From Methanoplanus endosymbiosus (lineage in GTDB: Archaea > Halobacteriota > Methanomicrobia > Methanomicrobiales > Methanomicrobiaceae), in contig NZ_CP096115.1 in NCBI RefSeq assembly GCF_024662215.1, positions 186,001-250,000 on the forward strand: a stretch of 64,000 nucleotides of DNA, given 5' to 3'. This document shows positions 1-9,140 of this stretch, in pieces; positions within the stretch are counted from its first letter, which is position 1; the number at the start of each line of letters is the position of its first letter. Below the pieces are notes generated by a model. The model was given only the letters and a program-made list of their open reading frames with translations. It had not been told where the DNA came from and did not search any database. The translations under genes were made by a program, and so were the position numbers.

Positions 1-1209
1 ATGGTCAGGCACTGGCCGGTCAGAAAGGCAAGGCCAATCGGGAAGAAGCTTGACCCGGTTGAGCCGCTCATTACAGGCCAGAGGGTTATAGATACACTCT
101 TTCCGATTGCAAAAGGCGGCACATCAGCTGTTCCCGGCCCATTTGGAGCCGGTAAAACTGTAGTGCAGCACCAGCTTGCCAAATGGTCGGATGCTGATGT
201 CATCGTCTATGTCGGCTGCGGGGAGCGTGGCAATGAAATGGCCGATGTGCTGCGTGAATTTCCGAGGCTTGAAGATCCAAAGACTCATGAACCGCTTATG
301 AGGAGAACTGTCCTGATTGCAAACACCAGCAATATGCCTGTCGCTGCAAGGGAGGCGAGTGTCTATACCGGAATCACTATTGCGGAATATTACCGTGACA
401 TGGGTTATAATGTCGCATTAATGGCAGATTCAACCTCACGCTGGGCAGAGGCAATGAGAGAGATCTCAGGAAGACTTGAGGAGATGCCTGGAGAACAGGG
501 CTATCCGGCATATCTTGCTTCACGTCTTGCGGATTTCTATGAACGTGCCGGAAGGGCAAGGGTTCTTGGAAGCAGTGAGAGTACAGGCTCAATTTCGGTC
601 ATAGGGGCGGTCTCGCCTCCGGGGGGAGATTTTTCAGAGCCTGTAACCCAGAATACTCTTAGGATTGTCAGGGTTTTCTGGGCTTTGGATGCAGAGCTTG
701 CCCATGAACGGCATTTTCCGGCTGTAAACTGGCTTCTCTCGTACTCTCTTTATACTGATCTGGTATCTTCCTGGTGGGAGGAGAAGGCAGGAGGGGGCTG
801 GGCTGAAATGAGGCAGGAGATGATGAGCCTGCTGCAAAAGGAGAGCGAACTTGAGGAGATTGTTCAGCTTGTAGGACCTGATGTGCTCCCGGAGGGTGAT
901 CGACTTATACTGCTGACGGCAGGGATAATCAGGGACTCTTTCCTTGTGCAGTATGCAACAGATAAAGATGATCGCTACTGCGCACCATTTAAGCAGAATG
1001 CCATGATGAAGACTATTACAGGCTTTTACAGACTTGCCGGAGATGCTGTAAAGAGAGGTGTTCTGACATCTGAGATCGCAGCACTTCCGGCTTTGCAGAG
1101 TTTCACCCGTCTTGGAAGCAGGCCTGATGATGAGATACTTTCTGTCTGCAATGAAATTATACATTCTCTGAAGACAGGGATTGAAGATCTCAACGGGGAT
1201 GGTGTATAA
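1..1209 (+). CDS. atpA: A-type ATP synthase catalytic subunit A (5' truncated by window)
   Basis: This is the C-terminal 402 residues of the catalytic A subunit, which hydrolyses or makes ATP in the A1 head of the archaeal membrane ATP synthase. The Walker A loop GPFGAGKT lies at residues 46-53 of the fragment, followed by the family segment [13 protein letters not shown] and the Walker B region [20 protein letters not shown]. The full protein is usually near 580 residues. The reading frame is open to base 1, so the first Met here is internal and the true start lies upstream of the window. The stop overlaps the atpB start by one base (TAATG), the usual A-B-D order. Identity is very secure; only the missing N-terminus is unseen. 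Confidence 0.97.
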   Translation: MVRHWPVRKARPIGKKLDPVEPLITGQRVIDTLFPIAKGGTSAVPGPFGAGKTVVQHQLAKWSDADVIVYVGCGERGNEMADVLREFPRLEDPKTHEPLMRRTVLIANTSNMPVAAREASVYTGITIAEYYRDMGYNVALMADSTSRWAEAMREISGRLEEMPGEQGYPAYLASRLADFYERAGRARVLGSSESTGSISVIGAVSPPGGDFSEPVTQNTLRIVRVFWALDAELAHERHFPAVNWLLSYSLYTDLVSSWWEEKAGGGWAEMRQEMMSLLQKESELEEIVQLVGPDVLPEGDRLILLTAGIIRDSFLVQYATDKDDRYCAPFKQNAMMKTITGFYRLAGDAVKRGVLTSEIAALPALQSFTRLGSRPDDEILSVCNEIIHSLKTGIEDLNGDGV

Positions 1210-2597
1210 TGGTGAAGCATGGAAGGGAGTTCTCTTCGGTAGTAAGGGTTGAAGGGCCACTGATTGCAGTGGAGGGTATTGATGATGCAGATTATGGTGA
1301 GCTTGTTGAGGTCAGGTTTCCGGATGGCACAATACAGAAAGGGGAGGTCCTTGAGACAAGGAGGGGCCTTGCAATTGTGCAGGTCTTTGGAGGCACAAGT
1401 GATCTTGATACAGATATAACTTCAGTCAGGTTTACAGGTTCGCCTATGAAGATCGGTGTCTCGCGTGAGATGCTCGGACGGGTGCTGAGCGGCCAGGGTG
1501 AGCCGATAGACGGGGGTGGAGATGTAATTCCCGATATGGTCATGGATATCTCCGGCTATTCTATTAATCCCTTTGCCCGGGAGTACCCCGAAGATTTTAT
1601 CGAAACCGGAATATCTGCAATGGATGGTATGGATACACTTGTGAGGGGGCAGAAGCTTCCGATTTTTTCAGGTTCAGGAATGCCTCATTCGCAGCTTGCT
1701 GCACAGATCGCAAGGCAGGCCCGTGTGCTTGGTGAAGAGGAGGATTTCGCACTGGTCTTTGGTGCCATGGGCATTACCTATGAGGAGGCACATTACTTTG
1801 AGCAGGAGTTCAGACGGACAGGTGCTCTTGAACATTCCGTTCTTTTCGTCAACCATGCAGATGATCCGGCAATTGAGAGAATAATTACGCCAAGGCTTGC
1901 ACTGACTGCGGCTGAGTATCTTGCCTTCCATGAGGGGATGCATGTTCTGGTGATTCTTCAGGATATCACAAGCTATTGTGAGGCACTTCGTGAGGTCTCG
2001 GCTGCAAGGGAGGAGGTTCCGGCCCGCCGGGGTTATCCGGGTTATATGTACACTGATCTCGCCTCCATATATGAGCGTGCCGGAAGAATCAAGGGGAAAA
2101 ATGGCTCAATTACCCAGCTACCAATCCTTACCATGCCGGATGACGATATAACCCATCCTGTACCTGATCTTACCGGCTATATCACTGAAGGGCAGATTGT
2201 ACTCTCCCGTGAGCTGCACAGGAAAGGGATTTATCCCCCGATAGATGTCCTGCCCTGTCTGTCACGCCTGATGAAAGGTGGTATCGGAGAGGGCAAGACA
2301 CGCGGGGATCATTCTGCGTTAAACAATCAGTTGTACGCGTCATATGCCAGGGGTCGGAGGCTTCAGAACCTTGTTGCAGTTATAGGGGATGAGAGCCTGA
2401 CACCTGTGGACAGGCTTTATCTCTCATTTGCAGATCGTTTTGAAGATGAATTTGTCAGGCAGAGGCATAATGAGGGGAGAAGCATAGAAGAGACGCTTGA
2501 TCTCTCATGGAGCCTGCTGTCAGTATTTCCAAAAGAGGAACTCAAGCGTATAGATGAAAAATACATAGAGAAATATTACCGGAAGAACGGAGCATGA
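1209..2597 (+). CDS. atpB: A-type ATP synthase regulatory subunit B
   Basis: The 462-residue non-catalytic B subunit alternates with A in the A1 hexamer. It has the expected fold but no Walker A lysine: the position reads [19 protein letters not shown], as in other archaeal B subunits. The segments [22 protein letters not shown] and [24 protein letters not shown] are typical of the family (each named here only by its ends: ARRGYPGYM to YERAGR, and SITQLPIL to VPDLTG). Length is normal. It overlaps the atpA stop by one base and atpD follows after four bases, so the three are translated from one transcript. Confidence 0.97.
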   Translation: MVKHGREFSSVVRVEGPLIAVEGIDDADYGELVEVRFPDGTIQKGEVLETRRGLAIVQVFGGTSDLDTDITSVRFTGSPMKIGVSREMLGRVLSGQGEPIDGGGDVIPDMVMDISGYSINPFAREYPEDFIETGISAMDGMDTLVRGQKLPIFSGSGMPHSQLAAQIARQARVLGEEEDFALVFGAMGITYEEAHYFEQEFRRTGALEHSVLFVNHADDPAIERIITPRLALTAAEYLAFHEGMHVLVILQDITSYCEALREVSAAREEVPARRGYPGYMYTDLASIYERAGRIKGKNGSITQLPILTMPDDDITHPVPDLTGYITEGQIVLSRELHRKGIYPPIDVLPCLSRLMKGGIGEGKTRGDHSALNNQLYASYARGRRLQNLVAVIGDESLTPVDRLYLSFADRFEDEFVRQRHNEGRSIEETLDLSWSLLSVFPKEELKRIDEKYIEKYYRKNGA

Positions 2598-2601
2598 AGG
2601 A

Positions 2602-3261
2602 ATGAAGGCACGGGTCATAAGGGGTGTCAGGCCGACAAGGATTGAGCTTCAGAAGATAAGGAAGAGGATTGTCCTTTCAGAGCGGGGCAGGGAGCTTTTG
2701 CAGGATAAACTTGATGCCATGACCGGCGAGATGATGCGTATGAAAAAAGAGCATGCTGCACTTGCCAGGTCAGTTGATGACCATGTGCATACTGCATATC
2801 CGGCCTTAACCCGTGCAGGCATGAGTATAGGGTGGCGCAATCTGTCAGCAGTTGCAAAAACAACTGACGGGATGGCAGATATAGAGATGCAGACCCGGAA
2901 TATTATGGGCAGAAGGGTGCCGGATATTGTGATTCCGGATAAGCTGAGGGAGTCCCTGATTCCGGGCTATACACTCTCAGGAACCACTGCATATGTGGAT
3001 TGTGCCGGAACTGAGTTTGAGAAGCTGACCATTGCCCTTATACGACTTGCGGAGGCGGAAGGTGTCATGCACTCCCTTGAAAGCGAGATCAAAAAGACAC
3101 GGCGCAGGGTTAATGCTCTTGAGAATGTGCTTATACCCTCACTGAATGCAACCTCCGAATATATTGAAAGCTATCTTGAGGAGCTTGAGAGGGAGGACTT
3201 ATTCAGAAGGAAAAGGGCAAAGTCTGTGCTTGCCGGAGGCGGAAAGTGGGGACGGGGGTGA
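2602..3261 (+). CDS. atpD: A-type ATP synthase central-stalk subunit D
   Basis: A 219-residue subunit D, the rotating coiled-coil shaft that couples the A1 head to the membrane rotor. The N-terminus has the family pattern (VRPTRIELQKIRKRI, then LLQDKLDAM). Long helices at both ends flank a variable middle, and a basic, glycine-rich tail (GGGKWGRG) ends the protein. The start follows atpB by four bases. In other methanogens D closes the operon, sometimes followed by a tiny hydrophobic protein, which may be the case here too. Confidence 0.95.
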   Translation: MKARVIRGVRPTRIELQKIRKRIVLSERGRELLQDKLDAMTGEMMRMKKEHAALARSVDDHVHTAYPALTRAGMSIGWRNLSAVAKTTDGMADIEMQTRNIMGRRVPDIVIPDKLRESLIPGYTLSGTTAYVDCAGTEFEKLTIALIRLAEAEGVMHSLESEIKKTRRRVNALENVLIPSLNATSEYIESYLEELEREDLFRRKRAKSVLAGGGKWGRG

Positions 3262-3263
3262 AG

Positions 3264-3362
3264 ATGAAGATAAATCCTGAAAAATTATATGTGCTGATGC
3301 AGGCTGCCGGTTTTCTGACGTTTTTTTCCGGATTTTTGGTCTTAATTCTTATTTACATTTGA
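3264..3362 (+). CDS. Possible 32-residue membrane peptide at the end of the ATP synthase operon
   Basis: A short ORF starts two bases after the atpD stop, with a purine-rich GGGGGTGA stretch just upstream as a possible ribosome site. It encodes 32 residues: a short polar N-terminus (MKINPEKLYVLMQ) followed by one hydrophobic segment ending FLVLILIYI. Methanosarcina ATP synthase operons end with a small hydrophobic gene, ahaG, in the same place. Position and character suggest an analogue, but the sequence is too short to establish homology by eye. It could be chance, although the tight coupling argues for translation. Confidence 0.4.
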   Translation: MKINPEKLYVLMQAAGFLTFFSGFLVLILIYI

Positions 3363-3475
3363 TATGATGTTTTCTTCAGATGGGGCGGCAACCGGAGAGA
3401 TCTTTTCTGTTTTTTTTATCATTCCGGACAGTAATTACAACCTGAATAATCTCCTGCTAAACCACTGTCATTGAG

Positions 3476-3498
3476 AAATATTTAATTGTTATAAAATA
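3476..3498 (+). promoter_or_regulatory. Probable archaeal TATA promoter for the tubulin-like operon
   Basis: Two AT-rich TATA-like boxes, AAATATTTAAT at 3476-3486 and TTATAAAATA at 3489-3498, lie 12-35 bases before the ATG at 3511. The first is at the distance expected for a leaderless or nearly leaderless transcript. No Shine-Dalgarno sequence precedes the ATG, which fits. The stretch 3363-3475 shows nothing else I can interpret. Confidence 0.4.
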
Positions 3499-3510
3499 AA
3501 TCTTCTCATC

Positions 3511-4296
3511 ATGCATATAAGGTACAGATCGTCAATATTTATTTCACTTGCACTAATTGTTTCATTACTGCTCTTATGTCTCCCGGCATCAGCTGTAATT
3601 GTGGAGTTAGGGGATGGAAACCTCGCTGAATCACAGAATGAAGGAGGACTTATACAATATACAATTGAAGTGAGCGGCATTCCAAAGCAGGCAGAGATCA
3701 TTGAGATGGATACTGACCTGATCCCTGTCCCTGAAAAAGACCTCTGGCAGTTTGCAGAGGGCGAATTTAACATCTCAGGCGGAGAAGAATCCTTAAATGA
3801 TCACAATGTAGAGCTTACAGCCGAAAGCGGATTTCCGGATAAGATTACTGTAACTGTATATGGCAGAGTTCCGGTTCTGACATCTGTAGAGATTGTGGAC
3901 GGCGTTGTTGTAACAAGAAGAATTACGCAGACGACAGGTTATATCTACTACCACATACAGGCGCTTGATGAAAACCGCGATATTATAGGAACAGGCACAA
4001 CAAAGACATTTTCCATTACAATACCTGATGACGAGCAGTTCATGGCACAGCTCAATGCAGTAACAGATCCGGAGATGCGTGAAATCATAGATGATCTCTA
4101 CTCAAGAGGTCTGAGAGATGAGGCAAAAGGTCTCTTAAAATATGCAAAATCTCCAAAAGAGGCAACCCTGCCGTTTACAACCGCAGTTTTGATTGGGGTT
4201 TTAATGCTCATAATCGGTCTGGGAGCCGGAATAATATTCGGACAGATCAGAGCGAAGAATATGCAGGACTTTCAGAAAGAATACAAGGAGAACTGA
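3511..4296 (+). CDS. Exported single-span membrane protein, first gene of the tubulin/GTPase operon
   Basis: This 261-residue protein is not recognised as a named family. It has an N-terminal signal peptide (hydrophobic core SLALIVSLLLLCLPASA), then about 150 residues of alternating beta-type sequence that should lie outside the cell. A helical stretch at about 190-215 (REIIDDLYSRGLRDEAKGLL) precedes one transmembrane helix at about 221-245 and a short charged cytoplasmic tail. Predicted topology is outside-in, anchored at the C-terminus. It ends three bases before the tubulin-like gene, whose ribosome site AAGGAGA lies inside this gene's last codons, so the two are translationally linked. 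A role as envelope partner of the cytoplasmic tubulin-like protein is inference. Confidence 0.75.
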   Translation: MHIRYRSSIFISLALIVSLLLLCLPASAVIVELGDGNLAESQNEGGLIQYTIEVSGIPKQAEIIEMDTDLIPVPEKDLWQFAEGEFNISGGEESLNDHNVELTAESGFPDKITVTVYGRVPVLTSVEIVDGVVVTRRITQTTGYIYYHIQALDENRDIIGTGTTKTFSITIPDDEQFMAQLNAVTDPEMREIIDDLYSRGLRDEAKGLLKYAKSPKEATLPFTTAVLIGVLMLIIGLGAGIIFGQIRAKNMQDFQKEYKEN

Positions 4297-4299
4297 TTA

Positions 4300-7200
4300 A
4301 TGGCTCATGATGAAATAATTGAGGGAAAACCTTTCCAGATGCCGGACGAACTGACTGTTGTTGCAATCGGTGGGTGCGGGAAAAAGCTTATATCAAACCT
4401 TTATGACCACGAATGGTTTTTAAAGCACTATCTGACTGACGGTAAGCGCCTCTCATTATATACAATAGATACAGACTCAAACCAGAGAAAGGATGATATA
4501 AAGCGATCTGAAGCTGTCATGTCAAGGCTTGGGGATATCCAGAGGACAAACAATCAGATGGGCGGGAGCGTAAAGAGTTTCCATTATCACCTGCCTGACC
4601 TTGCCAATGTCGAGAGAGTTTCATCCCTGACATCAAGGGATATTGCAGAGCAGATGAAGAGACGGCGTGAAAAGCCTCTTGTTGATGTCTGGTGGATGAA
4701 TGATCCTGAATACGGGTTTGACTACCAGATGCTCAAAAAAATTGACAAAAATATTGTTGATGACTTCGGCGGTGGGGTGCACAGAAGGCGTGCCATATCA
4801 AAAGCGGTATTTTACAAGGCCATAACACAGGGCGGAGAGCAGTTCCCCTCATTTCAGGGACACGGGCCTGTTGCAATAATTGTCGGCCTTGGGGGGGGAA
4901 CAGGCTCAGGCATGTTTATAGATCTCGCCCGCTACATCAAAGAGAAACGCGGGCAGGAGTCCAAGATCTGGCTCTTTGTCATCCTTCCGGCAGCAAGCGA
5001 AGGCGAAAAAGAGCAGTTAAACGCCGCAATTGCACTGTCTGAGATTGAATATCTCAATATGAAAGAGGACAAACTCTTTAACTACATAATCGTCTCATCA
5101 CTAAGCCCCACAGGATATGTTGACGGAGGAGACAGAAAGCAGGAGGTTGTCGAATTTGACTCTGCATTCCCATACCTCTTCATAAACTCCTTTTATCTCC
5201 CGACAGCAGATATATCCGCAATCGTGGACGCAAAAAAAGATTATTCGGGTTTCATATTTGCAGATTCACATGTGATTGAATATCCGGTTGAAAACCTCCG
5301 GTCACTAAAGAAAGGCTTTGAGGACGTAATAGAAAACCTTGGCGGCATTTCACAGAACAGGTCAAAAATATTAAAAGAGGTCTCGGATTTCATCACCACT
5401 GGTGAAAACCTCTACCCGGGTGAATTTTCAAAGACTGACACAGAAATTACCCACGATGATGTAAACCTCTATAAAAAAGAGATTGAGAGGATAAAGAAGA
5501 GCTGGGAGAATGATATAACTGACCTGTTAAACTTTAAGACCCAGTCCATAATCGAATCTGCGGTTACCAATAATATGCCTGAAGAGTTAAAAGATGTCTC
5601 TTCATTAAAGGACTTTGACAAACTGACCGAATATGTATCAAGGCTTAAAAAATCTCTTGAAAATGAGAGCAAACCGCATGAAAATGCCAAAGATCAGGAG
5701 CTTTATGAAGTCATAAAGAAGAATCTGCTGTTTTTAGAGGAGATGTCACACCTTGAGAAGAAGATACTCTCTGTAAATGAAAAATCGGCAAGAATGGCCC
5801 TGTTAAATATTGTCAGGGGTGAGGAGAACTTTGGAAAAATTTCAGGTGATCTCTCATCGCGACAGTCCGGACTTAAGGCTGAGATCAGCGAGGCCGATGC
5901 AAAGGTAAGAAAGAGACGTATTGAGCTTGAGGAGATTAAAAAAGAGGAGAGCAGTGTACTTGACCAGATAAAGTCTGAGGTCAGTGCACTTGCAAAACCA
6001 GTTGAGGACTATATTGCACTTGGACATGGTGCAGCAGGATCGGACTCGGTCGAAGATCTTGAGAGGGCGTTTCTGGATAAGTTCTCTGCACTGCTCTTTG
6101 TCTTGAAGGAGAAGCTTAACCAGTCCGGAAAAAAGAAGGCAAAGCCGATAAAACGTGACGTATGGCTCTCATCACTGCCGCTTGGGGATCTCCAGGGTGA
6201 TATCGAGAATCTTGAGGGAGCAACCTCAGCAGATTTCTCGTACCTGAAAGACCTCGCGGAGTCAGTATCCCTTTACTTCTACAACGACTACATGCTCAGG
6301 GTTGCTAAGAAGCAGGGTTTCGCAGACGGAATTTTGGGCAGAAAGCTCAACCCGGAGATATTCCGGAGCGAGAAACAGACAAAAGAGGAGAGAATCAGAA
6401 AAATATCACAGATGCATCCCGGAAAGATATCCATACGTGATCCGTTTGAGGTATTTGTTCAGGATAAATTCCTGACACGGGAGTTTGATTCCAGGCTTGG
6501 TTCGTTAAGAGAGGCAACAATAGGCCCGCTCGTCTCACAGTTCAATCTTGAATCGGATGAGAAGGCCATGCTTATCAACTCTTTTTCCGGAAGGGACACT
6601 GCATCAATAATAACTGGTGTCAGGGAGAGTCTGACTGACATTATAAACATGCGTGAAGGCTACTCCTCAAAGAGGGGAAATCTTAATACTGAGATTGATG
6701 TGTTGATCCAGTCGCAGAAAGTTATGCAGCAGGAGGTTGAATTCCTTCAAAAGACTGACGATCTTGTCAGTTCAACCTTTGAGGCGAGAAAAAAGTACAA
6801 TGCTGAGACTGAGTCATATGAGTCCGGACTCCGGGCAATAGATGAGAAGAGAAGGAGTGGGAATAAAACGATTGAAGGAATGTACAGGACGTGGTTTGGT
6901 GAGATAAACCCGAATATTCTCTCGCTCTTAAATGATGACTCAGATCTCTCTGTTCTGGACTATGATGAAGAGGGTAAATCTGAGATAGAGAAACTGTACA
7001 ACATTGTTCAGTGGAAGTACAAAGAGCTTGTTGACGCACATAAACTTGGTATCAATAATATATCTATTGGATACGGAAGTGCCGGCACTGAGAGATGGAG
7101 CTTTGACAAGTCTGCTCTTGTGGTGTCATCTCCGTCACGATGGCTGTCACAGCTTACCGAAAATAAAGGGAGTGATTTCAGGCGTTACCTTGTTAAATCA

Positions 7201-7551
7201 CTTGATCTTAAAGGTTTTGACAGTGCAAAGGTAAATTCCCACAATTATACAAAGCCTTGGGAGATCTCACTCACATTCTTCGCAGCCGCAGGTTTTCTTG
7301 AAAATATCTCGCCGCTTACAACCGGTGGAGGGTACTGGGAGAAGTACGATAAGAACAGGAATAACATCCTTCACCATGCCCTTTATCTCCATCAGGGTAA
7401 GTATATCTCCCGTGAAAAGACCCTGCTGTTAACAGATGCAGCAGAGATCGCAGATCTTGAGTCCGGCGGCAAGACAGAGATTGATGAGGCAAAAAAGAGG
7501 ATAATGGATTTATATTCCGTCAAGGACATCAAAGAGGCAGCCGGTGAATGA
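4300..7551 (+). CDS. Large tubulin/FtsZ-superfamily GTPase-like protein with coiled coils
   Basis: A 1083-residue soluble protein whose first 350 residues look like a tubulin/FtsZ nucleotide-binding domain. VVAIGGCGKKL near residue 20 matches the N-terminal loop of FtsZ, LYTIDTDSNQ resembles the FtsZ NTDAQ region, and the tubulin signature GGGTGSG lies at residues 198-204. The remaining 700 residues are mostly helical, with long charged coiled-coil stretches at about 410-570 and 780-870. It is far longer than FtsZ or CetZ and resembles the large bacterial proteins grouped as tubulin-like (Pfam Tubulin_2). There is no signal or membrane helix. Its stop overlaps the next start (ATGA). GTP binding is likely; polymerisation is unproven, and I could not place the catalytic T7 loop with confidence. 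Confidence 0.85.
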   Translation: MAHDEIIEGKPFQMPDELTVVAIGGCGKKLISNLYDHEWFLKHYLTDGKRLSLYTIDTDSNQRKDDIKRSEAVMSRLGDIQRTNNQMGGSVKSFHYHLPDLANVERVSSLTSRDIAEQMKRRREKPLVDVWWMNDPEYGFDYQMLKKIDKNIVDDFGGGVHRRRAISKAVFYKAITQGGEQFPSFQGHGPVAIIVGLGGGTGSGMFIDLARYIKEKRGQESKIWLFVILPAASEGEKEQLNAAIALSEIEYLNMKEDKLFNYIIVSSLSPTGYVDGGDRKQEVVEFDSAFPYLFINSFYLPTADISAIVDAKKDYSGFIFADSHVIEYPVENLRSLKKGFEDVIENLGGISQNRSKILKEVSDFITTGENLYPGEFSKTDTEITHDDVNLYKKEIERIKKSWENDITDLLNFKTQSIIESAVTNNMPEELKDVSSLKDFDKLTEYVSRLKKSLENESKPHENAKDQELYEVIKKNLLFLEEMSHLEKKILSVNEKSARMALLNIVRGEENFGKISGDLSSRQSGLKAEISEADAKVRKRRIELEEIKKEESSVLDQIKSEVSALAKPVEDYIALGHGAAGSDSVEDLERAFLDKFSALLFVLKEKLNQSGKKKAKPIKRDVWLSSLPLGDLQGDIENLEGATSADFSYLKDLAESVSLYFYNDYMLRVAKKQGFADGILGRKLNPEIFRSEKQTKEERIRKISQMHPGKISIRDPFEVFVQDKFLTREFDSRLGSLREATIGPLVSQFNLESDEKAMLINSFSGRDTASIITGVRESLTDIINMREGYSSKRGNLNTEIDVLIQSQKVMQQEVEFLQKTDDLVSSTFEARKKYNAETESYESGLRAIDEKRRSGNKTIEGMYRTWFGEINPNILSLLNDDSDLSVLDYDEEGKSEIEKLYNIVQWKYKELVDAHKLGINNISIGYGSAGTERWSFDKSALVVSSPSRWLSQLTENKGSDFRRYLVKSLDLKGFDSAKVNSHNYTKPWEISLTFFAAAGFLENISPLTTGGGYWEKYDKNRNNILHHALYLHQGKYISREKTLLLTDAAEIADLESGGKTEIDEAKKRIMDLYSVKDIKEAAGE

Positions 7552-9113
7552 TAATAAACAGTAAGAGAAGAAAAATCTATCTTCTTTTAGGTCTGCCAAT
7601 CAGCATTATTGTTGCATATATCTTTATGACCATTGCTCCGGTATTCAAGCTGCATCCAACCCCTTCTGAGCTGACAGTCTTTGTTGAGTTTTTATGCGGG
7701 CTTTTTTTCGCAGTCGCCGTTGGAATGCTCTTCAATGAGGATTCCAGAATAAACGGGGTCATCTATGCCGGAATTTTTGCAGGCATTCCGGCATTTTATG
7801 TTCAACTGACCCCGTGGGCTGATGTATACCTTCTGATGCTTGCTTTTTCAGCCGGAATTATCTGCGGTGCTGTATTTGTCATCAGGGCGGTTATGACAAA
7901 TCATTATGACAATCTTGCAAAATTTGCACGGGTTTTATTTACAGTATTCTTTGCAATTATTGTCGGTTTTTTAGCATATGAGATGTATGCCACTGCAATG
8001 CCTTCTGACACGGCTGTGGACTCTGCATATGCTGCGCAGAACATCTTCTTTTATGGTATTGGAATTGTTCTCTCCCTGATTTTATACTGGCTTGCGATTA
8101 AGATAACAATCGGTGTCAGGGCATCTGAGATATTTATATTCGGGCCAAGGTCATCGGGCAAGACATATTTTGTCCTTGGACTGTGGGATTATATATCCGA
8201 AAATTTCGACAGGGGGCATTCCAATGAAGGTGTTGTCCTTACTGGTGATCCAAACGATGAGGGGGATGAACTGATGATCTCCAGCCTGTATGCAAATGTT
8301 CTTGACGGAAAGATACTCTCAAGGACATACCGTTACCAGATGGTGATGTACCAGCTTACAGGTAAAAAATATGGCATAATTCCTATTAAGTGGACTGTTG
8401 TTGATTATGCCGGTGAGTATTATGATGAACTCAATGAGATAAATTTCAAAAAGGCGGTTGCACTCCTGAGTGACAGGCTCAGGATTGCAAGGGCTGACAT
8501 CCGGAAGAATGCCGGGACTATTGATTTTGTCAGGAATATTAAACTGCATCATTCTGAGGAGCTTTTAGACCCGGAGTTTACAAAGAGTGTCATTATTGCC
8601 ACAATGTATGGCAATTTTTTAAAGGCGGGAAAGGTTATCTTTCTGATAGACGGCGAAAAAATTACTGATGACAGAAAGGGCCATGCTCAGCTTGCAAGGG
8701 AGTTTGGTGGATATATGAAGACTTTAATTGATCTTGAGGGCAGAAATTACTTCGGGTTTCTCAGGCCGGACAAGAAGTATGCACTTGCGGTTACTAAGAC
8801 TGATCTTGTATTCTGGAAGAATAAGGAGATTAAGAACCTCATCCATTCTATGAGTGCCGGAAAACTGTCAGATATTCCTGACAGATCAAGGGAGGCACAG
8901 GCCATTGAAGAGAATATCTTTGAAATTCTCAGTGCAAATAAGGTCTTTAAAAATCTTGTGAATATGATGAATGACATCTCTATGTATTTTATCGCCGTTT
9001 CTGTGGATGCAACGGCAGAGCCGTTTCCTACTGAAGATGGGGAAGAGGAGGAGATAGCACCAATGGCAATTACACCGTGGAGATTTTCTGAGATATTCAA
9101 ATTTGGCTCTTAG
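7548..9113 (+). CDS. Multi-span membrane protein with a cytoplasmic GTPase-like P-loop domain
   Basis: A 521-residue protein with about six transmembrane helices in the first 190 residues, followed by a P-loop domain. The Walker A/G1 motif GPRSSGKT is at 199-206, a G3-like DYAG at 286-289 (context VVDYAGEYYD), and a G4-like TKTD at 416-419. Together these indicate a TRAFAC-type GTPase fold with guanine specificity. About 130 residues separate G3 and G4, more than in Ras-like proteins, so an insertion is present. It overlaps the tubulin-like gene by four bases (ATGA), strong evidence of coupled translation. It resembles membrane GTPases of bacterial multi-gene regulatory systems, but the subfamily should be checked by profile search. 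It could recruit or regulate the tubulin-like protein at the membrane; that is inference. Confidence 0.8.
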   Translation: MIINSKRRKIYLLLGLPISIIVAYIFMTIAPVFKLHPTPSELTVFVEFLCGLFFAVAVGMLFNEDSRINGVIYAGIFAGIPAFYVQLTPWADVYLLMLAFSAGIICGAVFVIRAVMTNHYDNLAKFARVLFTVFFAIIVGFLAYEMYATAMPSDTAVDSAYAAQNIFFYGIGIVLSLILYWLAIKITIGVRASEIFIFGPRSSGKTYFVLGLWDYISENFDRGHSNEGVVLTGDPNDEGDELMISSLYANVLDGKILSRTYRYQMVMYQLTGKKYGIIPIKWTVVDYAGEYYDELNEINFKKAVALLSDRLRIARADIRKNAGTIDFVRNIKLHHSEELLDPEFTKSVIIATMYGNFLKAGKVIFLIDGEKITDDRKGHAQLAREFGGYMKTLIDLEGRNYFGFLRPDKKYALAVTKTDLVFWKNKEIKNLIHSMSAGKLSDIPDRSREAQAIEENIFEILSANKVFKNLVNMMNDISMYFIAVSVDATAEPFPTEDGEEEEIAPMAITPWRFSEIFKFGS

Positions 9114-9140
9114 CCTCTGGTTTCATGGTGATCTGTAAAT

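Noticed and set aside
634-1260. 208-codon open frame on the minus strand across atpA and the start of atpB
   Set aside because: It is antisense to well-conserved ATP synthase sequence, and its translation has no domain character.
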